DNA from: Cephalopachus bancanus | Lineage: Eukaryota; Chordata; Mammalia; Primates; Tarsiidae | Assembly (NCBI GenBank): GCA_027257055.1 | Contig: JAPVLO010000054.1 | Span: 5,270,001 to 5,334,000, forward strand | Reading direction: 5' to 3' | Length of the DNA stretch: 64,000 nucleotides | In this document: piece by piece, positions 1 to 12,612 of the stretch | Layout: each line of letters starts with the position of its first letter | Numbering within the stretch: position 1 is the first letter of the stretch | Notes under the pieces: generated by a model | The model's database searches: none | Seen by the model: only the letters and a program-made list of their open reading frames with translations | Told to the model about the DNA's origin: nothing | Program-made: the position numbers and the translations under genes

Positions 1-111
1 TTAATCTTCAATTTCCTCATCTTTAAAGTGGAAATAATAACTGAAGCTGCCTCTTCATGTTGCCTGTAAGAATGAAATTACTTACTACATGTGAAACACT
101 ATCATGTATGC

Positions 112-243
112 TAGTTAGCTTGACAGTATAATCATTTCACAATGTGTATATCTATGAAAACATCATATTACACACCTTAAATACATATAATTTTTATTTT
201 TTGATTATATTTCAATAACGCTAAGGGCAAAAAAAAAAAAAAA
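112..243 (+). repeat. L1 3' end fragment (old mammalian)
   Basis: The pattern ATCATTTCACAATGTGTATA, then CATCATATTACACACCTTAA, then a TTTATTTTT tract, then CAATAACGCTAAGGG and an A-run, is the conserved tail of old L1M/L1PB elements, here in plus orientation and ending in a 15-base A-run. Confidence 0.6.
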
Positions 244-635
244 GAAGACAGAAAAATCCTAAGAGTAAATTATTAAGTCTAGAAAAAAAAAACACCATCA
301 TAAGCAAAATATACAATATCAAAATCCCTATTTACATTAGCTTTTATTATTAAATATACTCTTTTTTTCACAGTTGCAGATCAGAAAAACTGTTATAATG
401 GTTGACAATCTGTGCTCATGTTGAAACTATGGAATCCTTTTGGAGCTACTTAGGTAAGACACCACAGTTTTACCAGCCATGATTTAAGACTTTAGCCCAA
501 ATTCCAGATAATCATCATAATCTTATTAGCACCCTGAAAAACTAGGAATTGCTACACTGAATATGAGAGTGCAAATTTAAAAGAAAAGCTGAGTCGGAGA
601 GTAAGGTTCCTTTTCTTACTTAAATACCCTTATTT
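244..635. other. Intronic sequence, nothing recognised
   Basis: AT-rich unique-looking DNA with short A-runs. No exon, repeat or regulatory motif could be supported. Confidence 0.5.
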
Positions 636-786
636 AATTTACTTTATGTTAGATACAAGGTCTCGCTCTGTCATGGAGTCCAGTGGCACAATCATAACTC
701 ACTGAAGCCTCCAACTCCTGGACGCAGTGATCCTCTCACCTCAGTCTCCTGATTCACTGGATTACAAGTGCTAATACACCTGGCCA
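636..786 (-). repeat. Alu-like monomer (FLAM/FRAM type), diverged
   Basis: In plus-strand reading it shows the antisense Alu order: GGTCTCGCTCTGTC, AGTGGCACAATCATAACTCA, AAGCCTCCAACTCCTGG, GATCCTCTCACCTCAGTCTC, GGATTACAAGTGCTAATACA, CCTGGCC. Only one monomer is present and CpG sites are decayed. Confidence 0.65.
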
Positions 787-1689
787 AAATAAGTATTTTA
801 ATGCATCCCTAAATCCCTTCAGACCATGTTGGTTCACATAAGACTCGGATAAAGAAGAGTGGCTGGTGAGGTAAAAAAAGTTCCTGACGCCTCATAAATT
901 AACACATCTGTTTCTTGTTGTTCTTGGCTCATGAGTTTTGTCACTTCTTTACTGTGCTGTTTGTAAGGGCAGAGATTATATCCAAATAAACAACATACAA
1001 TATGTGCTGCTTAAGATACAACAGACATTTAATAAATGTTAGAAGTCACGTCAGTTTTCCTACTCATCCCAGTAATTTATGTAGTAAATTCATTAAAAGT
1101 TTTAGAAACTCATTATTAGTAAACTACTATTGACAAGATTGTGAAAATGAAAAACACACCCTGCAGAGAAATACCTCCCAAAGCTAAAGAAGCATATTTA
1201 TCAACACACTCCCTAATTCCAGCATCCTCGGCACATTTCTGAAATTTCTTGGCCAACCTCTATTTCAATTTCTGAGCTATCATACAAAATTATTCTTCTA
1301 ATTATATTTATTTATGACCCTACATCACTTTTCCTGTTTGGTCACCCACTTTATTTAGTCATCAGTCAAGGGTCTAAATGGCTATCTCCAAATCTCAAAG
1401 GGTGATGACTTGCTGTCCCGTAAGGCAGTCATACAAGTAGGCAAAACTACAATTGTGGATGAAGCATTCCAGGTTAACATGTTTTAAGATGATGGCACAG
1501 CTAGCAAAAGGCCTATATTAACGAATTTAAAAGATAAACTAAATTTTTAAAAATTACTTTAGGCACACTTTATGAGATAACCAGTTGTACAGTACTATAC
1601 TTTTATATCATTACAAACCTATCCCTCCATATTTATAATATATTATAATATATATATAGTTTACACACACACACACATTCAAAAACCAG
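787..1689. other. Intronic sequence with a possible L2 tail at 955-1050
   Basis: Mostly featureless. GGGCAGAGATTATATCC followed by CATTTAATAAATGTT resembles the 3' tail of an L2 in plus orientation, weakly. A short (AC)n lies at about 1663-1678. Confidence 0.4.
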
Positions 1690-2236
1690 GAAATTTCTTA
1701 TTTTTATTTTAAAGTTGTGGGGTACAATTCAGGATTAGGTATACAAATATTTATTATGCAGGTTCCCTTGTTAATGAGGTATGCCTCTTCCTCCCCTGGC
1801 AGTTTCCCTCGACTGCCAATCCTACCTCTCCCTTCCCTAGCAGTTTCCCACTGCTGCCAATCCCTTTTTTGTATTATGATAATTATTCAAGGCCCGCTTA
1901 TTAATGAGAACATATGATACTCTGTTCTTTGTTTCTGTGATAGATCACTGAGTATGATTGACTCTAAATCCATCCAAGTTGCTGCGAAGTCCTTATGTTT
2001 GTCCTTCTTTATGACTGCATGATATTCCATTGTGTATATGTGCCACGTTTTTCTAATCCAGTCTAGCTTCAATGGGCAGCATGGTTGGTTCCATGTTTTT
2101 GCTATTGTGAATAGAGCTGCAATAAACATGCGTGTACGGGTATCTTTTTTGTAGAATGATTTGCATTCCTCTGGGTATATTCCCAGTAGGGAGATTGCTG
2201 GGTCATCTGGAAGGTCAGTTTCTAGTTCTTTCAGAA
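1690..2236 (-). repeat. L1 3' end, lineage-specific family, 5'-truncated
   Basis: The plus strand shows a T-rich tail, then GTGGGGTACAATTCAGGATT, GTATACAAATATTTATTATG and the two GCAGTTTCCC...GCCAATCC blocks of this family's 3' UTR, followed by the end of ORF2 in antisense. Minus-strand translation of 1887-2129 gives the ORF2 C-terminus (FTIAKTWNQ, KTWHIYTMEYHAV, DLESIILSDLSQKQRTEYHM). A dead insertion of about 550 bp. Confidence 0.9.
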
Positions 2237-2249
2237 AGACCAGTAAATT

Positions 2250-2344
2250 TTAAAAGAAGCATTCATTTAACAAACATGTAGTATCTAGCATTCTGTGAGT
2301 CCTAGGAATGCAGAAATGAAAGCATGCTTCTTGCTGTCACAAGT
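2250..2344 (-). repeat. L2 3' end relic (short)
   Basis: CATTCATTTAACAAACATGT followed by TAGCATTCTGTGAGTCCTAG and GCAGAAATGAAAGCA has the order of an antisense L2 tail. Short and diverged. Confidence 0.4.
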
Positions 2345-2845
2345 GTCATATTATAATCCACGGGTTGTCTTTTCACTCCTTTAATCATTTCCTTTGCTGT
2401 GCAGAAGCTTTTTAGTTTGACACAATTCTATTTGGTTATTTTTGCTTTGGGTGCCTGTGCTTTTAGAGCCCTATCCAAGAAATCATTACCTAGACCCCTG
2501 TCACGAATCTCTTCTAGTAGCTTTACAGTTTCATGTTTTACATTTAAGTCTTTTATCCATTTTGAATTAATTTTTGTATATGGTGTGAGATAAGGGTCCA
2601 ATTTAATTTGTCTGCACTTGGTTATCCAGTTTTCCCAGCACCATTTATTGAAGAGACTGTCCTTTTCCCACTATGTGTTCTTGGTGCCTCTGTCAAAAAT
2701 CAGTGTACCATAATACATGGGTTTATTTCTGGGCTTTCTAAACTATTCCATTAGTTAGTGAGTCCATTTTTTTTGCTAGTGCCATGTTGTTTTGATTACA
2801 AAAGTGCCATAATATGTTTTGAAATCAGGAAGTGTGAAGCCTTTA
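2345..2845 (-). repeat. L1 ORF2 segment, inverted 5' part of a twin-primed L1
   Basis: The plus strand reads an old L1 ORF2 in antisense: TTTGCTGTGCAGAAGCTTTT, ATCCATTTTGAATTAATTTT, CCAGTTTTCCCAGCACCATT, TTTTGATTACAAAAGTGCCA. It abuts at 2846 the 3' remainder of an L1 in the opposite orientation, the layout produced by twin priming. Confidence 0.85.
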
Positions 2846-3485
2846 TGTCAAAGAGATATCTGCACGCCCATGTTCATTTCAGCATTATTTACCATAGCCA
2901 AGATTTGGAAGCAACCTAACTATCAACCAACAGATGAATGGATAAAGAAAACATGGCATATATACACAATGGAACACTATATGACCTTCAAAAAGAAAAT
3001 AATTCTTTCATTCAAGACAATAGAATAGAACTGGAGGAAATTATGCCAAACTAATAAGCTAGGCACAGAACAACAAATACTGTATGATCTCATATGTGAA
3101 ATCTAAAAAAGTCAATTTCACAGACACATGGAGAAGAAAGGTGGTTGCCAGAGGCTGGGGGTGGGAAAAAGGATGGGTAAAGGTAAGGTATTGATCAAAG
3201 GGCATAAAGTTTCAGTTAGATTGGAGGAATAACTCTAGCAGTGCACTAGTGTTAATAATAATGGTGACCACAGTAGTGATAATGTACTGTATGCTTCTAC
3301 ATTGCAAAAATAATAGATTTTTGACATCCTCACCACAAAAAAGATAAATTGGTGAGTTGATAGATATATTAATTAGCTTGATTAAATCTTTCTACAATGT
3401 ATACATATATAAAAACATCACATTGTACCCCATAAATATGCATAATTATTATTTGTCATGTAAAAACAAATTAATAAAAAAGAAA
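2846..3485 (+). repeat. L1 3' part of the twin-primed element
   Basis: Sense L1 from late ORF2 (TTTACCATAGCCAAGATTTG, GGATAAAGAAAACATGGCAT) through the 3' UTR (AGAGGCTGGGGGTGGG) to the tail with CATCACATTGTACCCCATAA and AATTAATAAAAAAG. ORF2 has stops. It continues on the 3' side what the neighbouring inverted segment covers on the 5' side. Confidence 0.85.
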
Positions 3486-4226
3486 AAGTCAAGATTGGAG
3501 TGGAATGTAAAAGAGAGCACAATTAATAAACAGTAAACAAAATAAGTAATTTTGAAAACTGTCAAATCATAAAATCATATGTAAAAATATAGCTTTTTAT
3601 AATTCTGAATGAATCTATATTTTGCAAAAAATGCTTCAAAAAGCACACACACATTGCTTTGGAGGAATGAGATGAATGAAACATCTAGCACATTACAATA
3701 GCATTAACATGGTTTCAGACATTTTAATTTACAGTCATCAATAAAGAAAGTAGGCTGATGCAGGTGAATTTATGGCATAACGGTTTAGGTGAGTCTTTTA
3801 TTGCATGTTTGGTAGAGTGATACAAGCAGCACTGAATGGTGAGAAAGTGGTAGACTATAGTCAATGTGACAAATTCCCATGGGTGCCAGGAAGTATATTG
3901 GACCATAGGAACAAGCTACAGCTTAGAGTTGTATCCCACGCTAGCTTATCTCCTAAAACTTGACTCCACACTTCAAAATTTTAAAACATTGCCCATATAT
4001 GAAAAAAACCATTACCTGAAAAATGTCCAATTGATCTATTGTTTTTAATTTTTTATAACACAAACTATAAAAAGTAAAACACAAAAGAAAATTGTTGTCT
4101 AGAGGAGATAAATAGAAGGCAATAAAAAAGCAGTAGAGGAGAGATGAATTTAAAGAAGTAGAGAAACGCATGCTTAAGTCAAGTTGGAATGCTAGTATTA
4201 CAGCCTACTGATTGGCTGATTTAAAA
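3486..4226. other. Intronic sequence, nothing recognised
   Basis: AT-rich DNA without identifiable repeat or conserved coding signal; several short chance open frames on both strands. Confidence 0.45.
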
Positions 4227-4520
4227 ATCAGCAAGGCTGGGCTTGGTGGCTCAGCCTGTAATCCCAGCACTTTGGGAAGCAGAGGCAAGTGGATTGCCTG
4301 AGTCTGTGGGTTCAAGATCACCCTGGGCAACTTGGCGAGACCTCATCTCTACCATAAATCAAAAATAAGCTGGCATGGTGGCACATGCCTGTGGTTCCAG
4401 CTTGGAAGGCTGAGGTAGAAGGATCACCTGAGCCCAGTAGGTCAAGGCTGCAGTGGCTGTGAGCGTGCCACTGTACTCCAGCCTGGGAGATGGAGTGAGA
4501 CTCCAACTCAAAAAAAAAGA
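4227..4520 (+). repeat. Alu dimer, lineage-specific subfamily, moderately diverged
   Basis: Full dimer: GCTGGGCTTGGTGGCTCAGC, TGGGTTCAAGATCACCCTGG, linker ACCATAAATC, right arm GAGCGTGCCACTGTACTCCA, tail ACTCCAACTC and A-run. Flanks AAATCAGCAAG and AAATCAACAAATG suggest an imperfect target duplication of about 10 bases. Confidence 0.92.
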
Positions 4521-5591
4521 AATCAACAAATGCTTGATGCTGAAGTAATCTGCTTCATCATTTATCCCAATCCTCTGAGTTATAGTTAAGAAGACTGAGG
4601 CCCAGAAGAAGGAGTTTGATTTTTAATATATTCACAAATTAAAATCTGGTTTTTAAACTTCTCTATGTATAAAATATTATCAGATTAAAAATTACTAATA
4701 TTGAATCTTATTGTTAGACTTAGTACTAAACTCATGAGTTACTTCAGAAAATATACAAATAAGCTATGTATTTAAATCCCATTCCTCCTCCAATACAATA
4801 TCCACACTCCACACACACAGTCTCTAAACTTTTTTCTTTGGTTGTTGCTATGTTTTGTTGTTGCTTTAGATACGTCTTTTTAAAGAAAATTGGGAGAAAA
4901 GCTCTACCCAAATTTCTTCTATATTTCATTCAGTAGTTTTATTGTGTAAGAGGAACTGCTTAACAGAGATTAAGATTATTTATGTTTATTGTTTATGAAA
5001 CTTCAAAAAAAATCATTCTCCTAGCCATCAAGAATATTACAGTTTACCTTTCTTAATAAGAACCCAGCGAAAGGACAGGATAAGAGGAATTTTTTTTGGC
5101 CTTTGCTAACTAATTTTTTTTTCCTTCAATATAGTTTAGATAGAAAAATAGGTGATAAAATAGTTGAGGCTAAAGAAAGCGCAAACTGAGGAAGTCTTAC
5201 ATTCTCCTAGTTGTCTGCAATATGTAATCAAGTACAATGGGAATTTTTTGTCACTCCATTAATAATTCATTTAAGAAATATTTACTGGGGATAGTACAAG
5301 GTGGTAGAGAAAGAGAAAGACTCAAGAAACTCAAATTTCAGTGGATGAAAGAGATAAATAAACTTTTTTTTTTAGGAAAACTAATTGAATCTTAGTTTGA
5401 ATATGAGCCTTTTTGTTTCCTCTCCCAAAATCTAATGTATTCTGGGAAGGTGTAAGCTTGTTAACAAAGGTGTTTGTAAACAACAATAAAATATTTCTGT
5501 CTCACTCACCCATATTAACATTTTGCAAACACATTTTCTAACATCTACATCTTATGAACTTGTGTTCAAATAATTCACACTTCAAACAATG

Positions 5592-5630
<39 letters not shown>

Positions 5631-6494
5631 CCCTGCTTCTTTAGAGACTCATTTTATATAGGATTTAGAGTGATAAGCGATCATAGAGCTCTGGGCTTCA
5701 ATGGTCTCATTTTACAAAGGAGAAAGATGAAATCCAGATTGGCATTTGTCCGAGGTAACCATTTAGAGGCTAATATTTAGAATTCTTTATAGAACTATGG
5801 ATTATTCTAATTCAATTTTATACTTTGTTCAGTTTTTCCACAGAAAACACACACCCACACACCCATAAATTTCTTTCTCAAATTGAGAACTCTTGCTACA
5901 TTAAACTCAGAAGACATGGCTCAGCAATTGGGCCACATGGATCAGCTGTCCATCTCCTTAACTGTCTCATCTCCTCTTTGTGCCTGATGCCCCCAGACTA
6001 CCAGGGGACCAAGAAATAGAAAAAATAGAAAACTACTCTACTGAAGCCAGCACAGTTTGCCACATATGATTAAAGTTAAAATATCAAAACAAACCTCTTA
6101 TTAAAAATCAAAGTGGTAAACTTTTATCAAAATTTTTTTTAAAGTTTCCAAAATTCTAAAGAAGGAAAGCACTGATCCCCCTTAAAAATAATTCTACTTT
6201 CAGATACAGAAAAAACAATTGATGCAGACAGTAAGATCTGAGAACTATTTGGGAAACTTTGGGCTGTCCATGGATAAATAGTTACATTTATTTATAAAAA
6301 CACAAATCTCTGTATTTTTAGCTTGTTAATGACATCACTGGACATCCAGATTTGAGCCTGCACTCAAGTGAAAACTTCTGCTTCTACTTTTGAGTTTGTG
6401 CTTAAATGAAAACACCTACTGCTCGTGATCATAATTATTTTTCAAAAAATTTAAAAAACATTTTAGAGTTGGAAGAGATCTTGGAGAAAATGTC
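4521..6494. other. Intronic sequence with a possible L2 relic at 5265-5370
   Basis: Mostly AT-rich DNA with no supported feature. TTTAAGAAATATTTACTGGG ... GAGATAAATAAAC could be an antisense L2 end. A CA microsatellite is listed separately. Confidence 0.4.
5593..5629. repeat. (CA)n microsatellite
   Basis: About 18 uninterrupted CA units, followed 220 bases later by a short degenerate CACCCACAC stretch (5847-5864). Likely polymorphic. Confidence 0.97.
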
Positions 6495-6715
6495 TGGTAG
6501 TAAAAAGAAGATAGGCTTTGGAGTCAGTATTTTGGCTCTTCTAGTGGGTGGTTCTGTTGCTTTAGAAAGTCACTTTTATCTTCCTGGCCTTCCCCTGTAT
6601 AGTGGGGATAATAACAATGCTGGGTTGTTTTAAGAATAATTGACAAGACATATAAAATATCTAGCACACAATAGATGTTCATAAATTGGAAACTATCGTT
6701 ATTTACTCTAGGTCT
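6495..6715 (+). repeat. MIR SINE relic
   Basis: TAGGCTTTGGAGTCAGTATT, CCTGTATAGTGGGGATAATA and the ending ATCTAGCACACAATAGATGT keep the MIR order in sense orientation, strongly diverged. Confidence 0.7.
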
Positions 6716-6811
6716 AAATTCCCAATCGATTATGTTTTTTTATGACTGTATAGCAGCAAAGAAACAAAAGGAAACTAAAGTGAGTTTCTTAGTAATTAAG
6801 TGCCAGGCACA

Positions 6812-7020
6812 TAACAAACACAGGTTAAATAGTAGCAGCAGCTTCTTTCGTTGACCACTCACTATGTGCCAGCAAGCTACTGGATGCCTTAATACATTAT
6901 TCAATCTTCCCAAATGCCCTGATGAGATGGGAATGATAGCCTCAATTGCACAGAAGAGGAATTAGAGATCAAGTGCATGTGCCAAAGGTCACACAGCTAA
7001 CTAGCAACAGAGCCAGAACT
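6812..7020 (-). repeat. MIR SINE relic
   Basis: Antisense MIR: CACTATGTGCCAGCAAGCTA, GATGAGATGGGAATGATAGC, AGAAGAGGAATTAGAGATCA, AAAGGTCACACAGCTAACTA, CAACAGAGCCAGAACT. Confidence 0.85.
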
Positions 7021-7036
7021 AGTAAGAAGCACAGAG

Positions 7037-7342
7037 GAGGCCAGGCTCAGTGGATCAGACAGTAATCCCAGCACTTTGGGAGACGGAGGCTAATTGCCTC
7101 AGTCGGCGGGTTCGAGAACAGCTGGGGCAACTTGGCGAGACCTCATCTCTACAATAAATCAAAAATTAGCTGGGTGTGGTAGCACGCGCCCATAGTTCCA
7201 GCTACTTGGAAGACTGAGGTGAAAGGATCACCAGAGCCCAAGAGGTCGACGCTGGGGTGGCCGTGAGTGTGCCACTGCACTCCAGACTCCAGCCTGGGTG
7301 ACGGAGTGAGACTTTTTAGTGAAACTAAAAAAAAAAAAAAAG
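7037..7342 (+). repeat. Alu dimer, lineage-specific subfamily
   Basis: Dimer with GGCGGGTTCGAGAACAGCTG in the left arm, linker ACAATAAATC, right arm TGGCCGTGAGTGTGCCACTG and a duplicated ACTCCAGACTCCAGCCTGGG. Ends in an A-run at 7329-7342. Confidence 0.92.
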
Positions 7343-8541
7343 AAGTCGGTGCAGAAGAAACGACCAGAAGCTGCCTTAAAGCTTAGCTGTAAGCAAAGTA
7401 GGGAAGCTCAGAAGCAACTGAAAGAGAAGTGCAATAGACAAGATCTCCCGCTGTGAGTTCCTTAAGAACCTTAAGAGGTAGGGCTCATTAAGGTATGTAA
7501 GCCTAGACTTCTGGGAGAATTCCTGGAACACGGTGAGTGCACCACAAATGTTATGTGTATTATAATGAATTCGAATGCAATTGGCAATGTGGGCAATAAG
7601 GAATCAATGTGATGACAGCAACTATAAAAGGTAGAAAAGTAGTGAGAACATCCATGCTTAAAACCAATAGCCCCAGATTTAAAATATCTTTGTAGATCTA
7701 TCATCTGATAATGAAGTTGTACTCACAGAATGCTTTCTTCTTTGCACTGTTATATAAAGATTTCAATCACTGTGAGTGGTGTGACCGTAAAATGTGAAGG
7801 ACAATTGTGAGGATACATACACACATCACACAAATATCTATATTTTGGGGATGGCTTAAAATTCATTCTATTGTATGTGCTATATGGAAACAAATCTATC
7901 TGATAGGAAATTCTCCATGAAAGTTGTAACACTGAGTCAAAAGCTTAGTTCTCTTTTATTCAAATAATACCTATGACTTAAAGTCATGGCAAAATCAATT
8001 AACAATTTATTAGATTAGATATGTACAGTTACATTTATATATGTGAAACCTCGGTAATTTGACAGCTTGCTCATTTTTGGGTTGGGGGACTATTATGAAA
8101 ACAAAGAGAACCTTAGTCTCTCAGAATTTTTACAAAAAAATAACACTTTGGTCAAGCTAAAATTCCCTACAGCAGCAACCTACATACAGCCACATTCAGT
8201 GACTAAATTGTTTGTTTTTCTTAAGCAATGAAGTTCATGCTGACAATTTGTCTAAGAATTGCACCAGAAAACTGTCTATTCATTTTCTATATTGTGTTTG
8301 GCAAACAAAGCATGACACATAGCAATATAAAAGAAAAATATAATCCCGGGACGCATTCTAAATTGTTTTAGGCCTGTGGCACTGGCTTTCAGAAGAACAT
8401 TTAAACACTGCCACATGCTGGTCATCTGTGTGTCCTGCAGTCTGAGAGTTTTGGGTTGCCCTTTGGCCTAATAGAAGGCTGAATCACAAGTATTACTAGG
8501 CTTACAAAGCTGTTAACACCTCAAAAGCACCAACTGATTTT
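7343..8541. other. Intronic sequence, nothing firmly recognised
   Basis: 7470-7570 (AGAGGTAGGGCTCATTAAGG ... GGTGAGTGCACCACAAATG) may be a much decayed L2/MIR tail. The rest shows no repeat or coding signal. Confidence 0.4.
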
Positions 8542-8691
8542 GAAAAGGAATAATATATATATATTTTTTGAGGTGGAGTCTCACTCCGTCGCCCAGACTG
8601 GAGTGTAGTGGCCGCTCCTGGCCACCGCAGCCTCGACCTGCTGGGCTTCGGTGATCCTGCTGCCTTCAGCCTTCCGAAAAGGAATAATATA
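8542..8691 (-). repeat. 5'-truncated young Alu with 16-bp target duplications
   Basis: A right-arm-only Alu fragment (8558-8675) in antisense (CTCACTCCGTCGCCCAGACT, GCCGCTCCTGGCCACCGCAG) lies between two perfect copies of GAAAAGGAATAATATA at 8542-8557 and 8676-8691. The tail is short and T/A mixed. A clean L1-machinery insertion. Confidence 0.93.
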
Positions 8692-10349
8692 ACAATCTCA
8701 AAAATTGTAATAGTAATTTCTAATTAAGATTTTATAAAGCACATAACTGCAGTCATGACAAAGCTGTCACTGTGAGCACATTCTTCCCAGAAAAGGAGCC
8801 GAGATTCACGGGAAAGATTTTACCTATAATGTATTGAATTTACTAATGAGTTTGAATTTCTATTTCTCATGACGATCTATCTTTACTAGTGCTAATTCTA
8901 TGTGGTGTCACATAGAAACTTCATTCCCTAAATATATTAGTTTGAGTGTATCTTAATATACACTGGAGAAAGGTATATACCCCTTTTAAAAACAATGTAG
9001 CATCCAGATGCCTACAATTATACTTCAAGGTAGAAATCATGTTTTATTCAGTTTTGTCCTTCCTGTGAATAGTAAGAGAAGAGATCCTAAGAAAACGTGT
9101 GTTGAATAAACGGGTGGATATATGCATGATTAACCATAATTCAGAATTTTAGAAATTTCTAAAGAATGAATGCCATATCCTCAAAGAAACTACCATTTAT
9201 GTTTAGATTCCTTTTTAATGAAAAGAATAGATAGATATGGAAAGATTCAAAACTAGTTGTCAGTTTTACATCCTATTTCCATAATTAGCAACATCGCCAA
9301 CCAAAATAAAGGCACTGAATCACTGTGGAATTCATTGTTGGTTTTAATTACTTTGTCCCAAAAAAGTTGAGCCATAGTGTGTTATCCTACATTCTTGAGT
9401 CCTTAATTTTAATAACATCTGTTGTATAAAGCTCTCCAATTGAAAACATATAGGTAGTAAACTGAAAAAAATCTTATGCACGTGCAGCATAAGTGGCATT
9501 AACTGACTTTTTGATTCATTTATTCACTCACTCAAATATTTAAAATCTTGAATATGGTTAGAGGAGAGCAAATGTTAGAAAAACACTGACTGGTCTTGTT
9601 TCAAACTCTAATCACTAACTTCAAGTAGGTCTTAATGCTGCCTGTATTCTACTCAATTCAGCTTGCTAGGTGACTGTATAACACGTCTTCTCTCTCAACA
9701 GACCGTCTCGATGTCTTCAGCCCCTCCTCCATCTCAGTCGATGATCCTACTTCTTGTTTCACTGGAAAAACAAGTCAACTGGAAGAGGATGTCCATAGGC
9801 TCGCACCTCCAAAGGTATCATCCACCCATGTAAACATCCAACCCATGTTTACGTGCTCTGCCTTCCCCTATGTAATCTTGGGAGAGTGGTTTGGCTCCCA
9901 TCTGAAGCCACATCCTCAGTTTCCTATTCAGGATCACAACTCCTGTAACTGTCCAGCCTTGCACCTATATCATCAATTTCCCCTTTCTACTAAATTGTTT
10001 CCATAGCGCACAAACATATTCCAATATATCCCAACTTCAAAATACAATACAAAATAATAAAAACTTGATCCAACCTTTTCCTCTACCAGTCCACTGTCTG
10101 CACCCCTTCACAGAAGAATTCTTCTAAAGAATTATCTATACCATGCCATTCTCAATAGGAGTGATATCACGCCCAAAAGGGCAAAAATTGATGCTTGCAG
10201 ACAAAAAATTCTTACTCTTGTTATATATAAAGCATAGATACACATAAAATATGTAACAGAAGTACATCTGTGAAATTAGAATTTTATAGAGGGGAAGGAT
10301 GAAGGATTAGGAAAAATGTCTAATAAAGCTCTTCTCTAATTGGGTTTCA
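8692..10349. other. Intronic sequence, nothing firmly recognised
   Basis: 9690-10180 is C/T-rich in the style of the 5' continuation of the L2 element that is clear from 10350, but individual landmarks cannot be matched. 9035-9125 has a weak L2-tail look. No coding exon seen. Confidence 0.4.
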
Positions 10350-10687
10350 TTCCCAGCATCCCATAGAAACTGCTATTGTCAATATCACCTTTGCCCTCCA
10401 TATTGCTAACTCCAAAGGCCAACTCTTAGAAACTATAGACATATATTTGGCATAACTAATCATTTCCTCTTTCTTCAGACACTTTCTTGGCCTATAGGAA
10501 AATACATAAGTTTGGTATTCCCCCTTACTCACTGGCTTCCTCTTCTTAGTCTTCTTTGCTGGTTACTCTTATCTTCTAGACTCCAAACGTCGCAGTTTCC
10601 CTGGGTTCAACCTCGGACCTCATCCAACTCCATGGCTTTAAATACCATTTCACCACTGATAATTTACAAGTGTGTGTGTGTGTGTGT

Positions 10688-10723
<36 letters not shown>

Positions 10724-11785
10724 CTGCAGCCCAGACATCACTCCTGAAATCTCCTATATTCAACTGCCTGAGCATTTCCACCTGAATCCCTACTAAGCGT
10801 CTCAAACCCAATCCAAGTCCAGATGTCCACTCTTGATTTCCAGTGAGCTACCTGCCTCCCAAATCCACTTCTCCCGTAGTCTTCTCCCTTCAGTAAAAGG
10901 CAATTCTGTTTTTCCATTGCTCAGTCCAAAAACAGAGGTCACTCTTGGCTCCTCTTTTGGTCATACATATAATCTACCAGTAAATCCTGGCAGCTCTACC
11001 TTTGAAATCAAGTATCTCTAGCAATCTGAGCCCTGGAGAGTTGATGCAAAAAAAAAAAAGGGATCCTGTCCATGTATCTGGACTGCAACCATGGCTCAAC
11101 ATAACACTAGTATTGCAGGACTGCTATAGTCTAAGCCATCATCATTCCTGACCTCTACTTTTACAATATCAGTTCATCTGGTCAACCCAGTCCTCTTACA
11201 GTCTAATTTTCACACAACAGCAAAAGAATGTCTCTTCAATTCTAAGTCAGATCATATCATTCCTTAAATGGCATTTCATGTGGTACAAAGTAAAATCCAA
11301 TGTCTTTATCACAGCCCACAAAGCCCTACCACTTCCTCTCCTTATAATCTATTGCACACAGTTCACACCGGCTTCATTGTCAAAGTGCTTATTGCTTGGG
11401 GCTTTTCCACATGCACCCTTCTGTTTGGATATTCCTCCAGAGATTCTCATGGCTTACACGTTCGATATCATCAGGTGTCTGCTGCTTACAAATCACGATG
11501 TCATAAACCTGCTCTTACTATATACAAGAGCACACTTTGTCATTTTTAATTTCCCCTATCTTGCTTCATTCCCCCCCCAACACTTACTACAATTTAAACA
11601 GATATTAACTTATTTCTTGCCCTCCTGAGAGAATGAAAATATTTGAGTATTCTGCCTCCTACCACTGGAACAGAAGTTTTTGGAACCTTTATTGCTTAGT
11701 TCACTGCTGTACCCAGGATGTCTAGAACAGTGTCTAGTACGTAGTAGATGCTCAACAAATATTTGTATAATGAAAAAATACACAA
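10350..11785 (+). repeat. Long L2 LINE relic, reverse transcriptase region to 3' end
   Basis: Sense L2 landmarks appear in order: AACTGCTATTGTCAATATCA and CCTCCATATTGCTAACTCCA (RT region), TCTTCTTAGTCTTCTTTGCT, TCCATGGCTTTAAATACCAT, AAAAACAGAGGTCACTCTTG, GTAAATCCTGGCAGCTCTAC, AGTCAGATCATATCATTCC, AAGTAAAATCCAATGTC, CACAAAGCCCTACCACTTCC, and the tail AACAGTGTCTAGTACGTAGT ... CTCAACAAATATTTG. Short open frames of about 90-116 codons here are frame fragments without intact L2 protein. A GT microsatellite interrupts it. Confidence 0.85.
10670..10720. repeat. (GT)n microsatellite inside the L2
   Basis: About 25 GT units with one TCTG interruption. On the plus strand it happens to be read as a Val-Cys run in a spurious open frame. 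Confidence 0.95.
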
Positions 11786-12311
11786 AAATAATAAATATTT
11801 ATATAATGAATCCAACATCAGAATAGAAAATGACAACTACCATTAAAGAAATAAAACTGTATTTTAATTTCTCTTTGTGAAGCAAAAATCTCATATTCTC
11901 ATATGTTTGGCAAGAAAAATCATAAGATGCAAAAAATATCTAGCAAGTCACAGAAATGGAAAGCAAACTCTCCTTTTGATATAGTGTTTCCTTTGGCTAT
12001 TTGATGTAGAACATTTTAGGAAAAGCCAACATTTAAATAGCCTCCTCAAACCAACAGAGACTTCTACACTGGTAAAAATTATGAAAGTGTTCTGTGCTGG
12101 CTATTCAAATACCTTTTAGATTTTCTCTTTCATTCTTTCTAGAAGTAAACATTCAAGTCAGAATGTTTACATGACATTCAAGTCAAATGTCAGACTCTGG
12201 ACACAGGACTTCTGAAGAGTAACAGGTGATTTGAATGTCTGGTCAGCATATAGCCATATCTCATAAATCTGATGCAATCAAATATAAAACATCTTAAATA
12301 AAAAACATTTG
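11786..12311. other. Intronic sequence, nothing recognised
   Basis: Unique-looking DNA; contains a small local duplication around 12145-12190 (CATTCAAGTCA repeated three times within 50 bases). Confidence 0.45.

Positions 12312-12612
<301 letters not shown>

Noticed and set aside
6406..6633. 75-codon plus-strand frame
   Set aside because: Its second half is a MIR SINE and there is no conserved protein feature.
11268..11628. Two overlapping plus-strand frames of 93 and 116 codons
   Set aside because: They lie in the 3' part of an L2 relic, in overlapping frames, and neither resembles the L2 protein.
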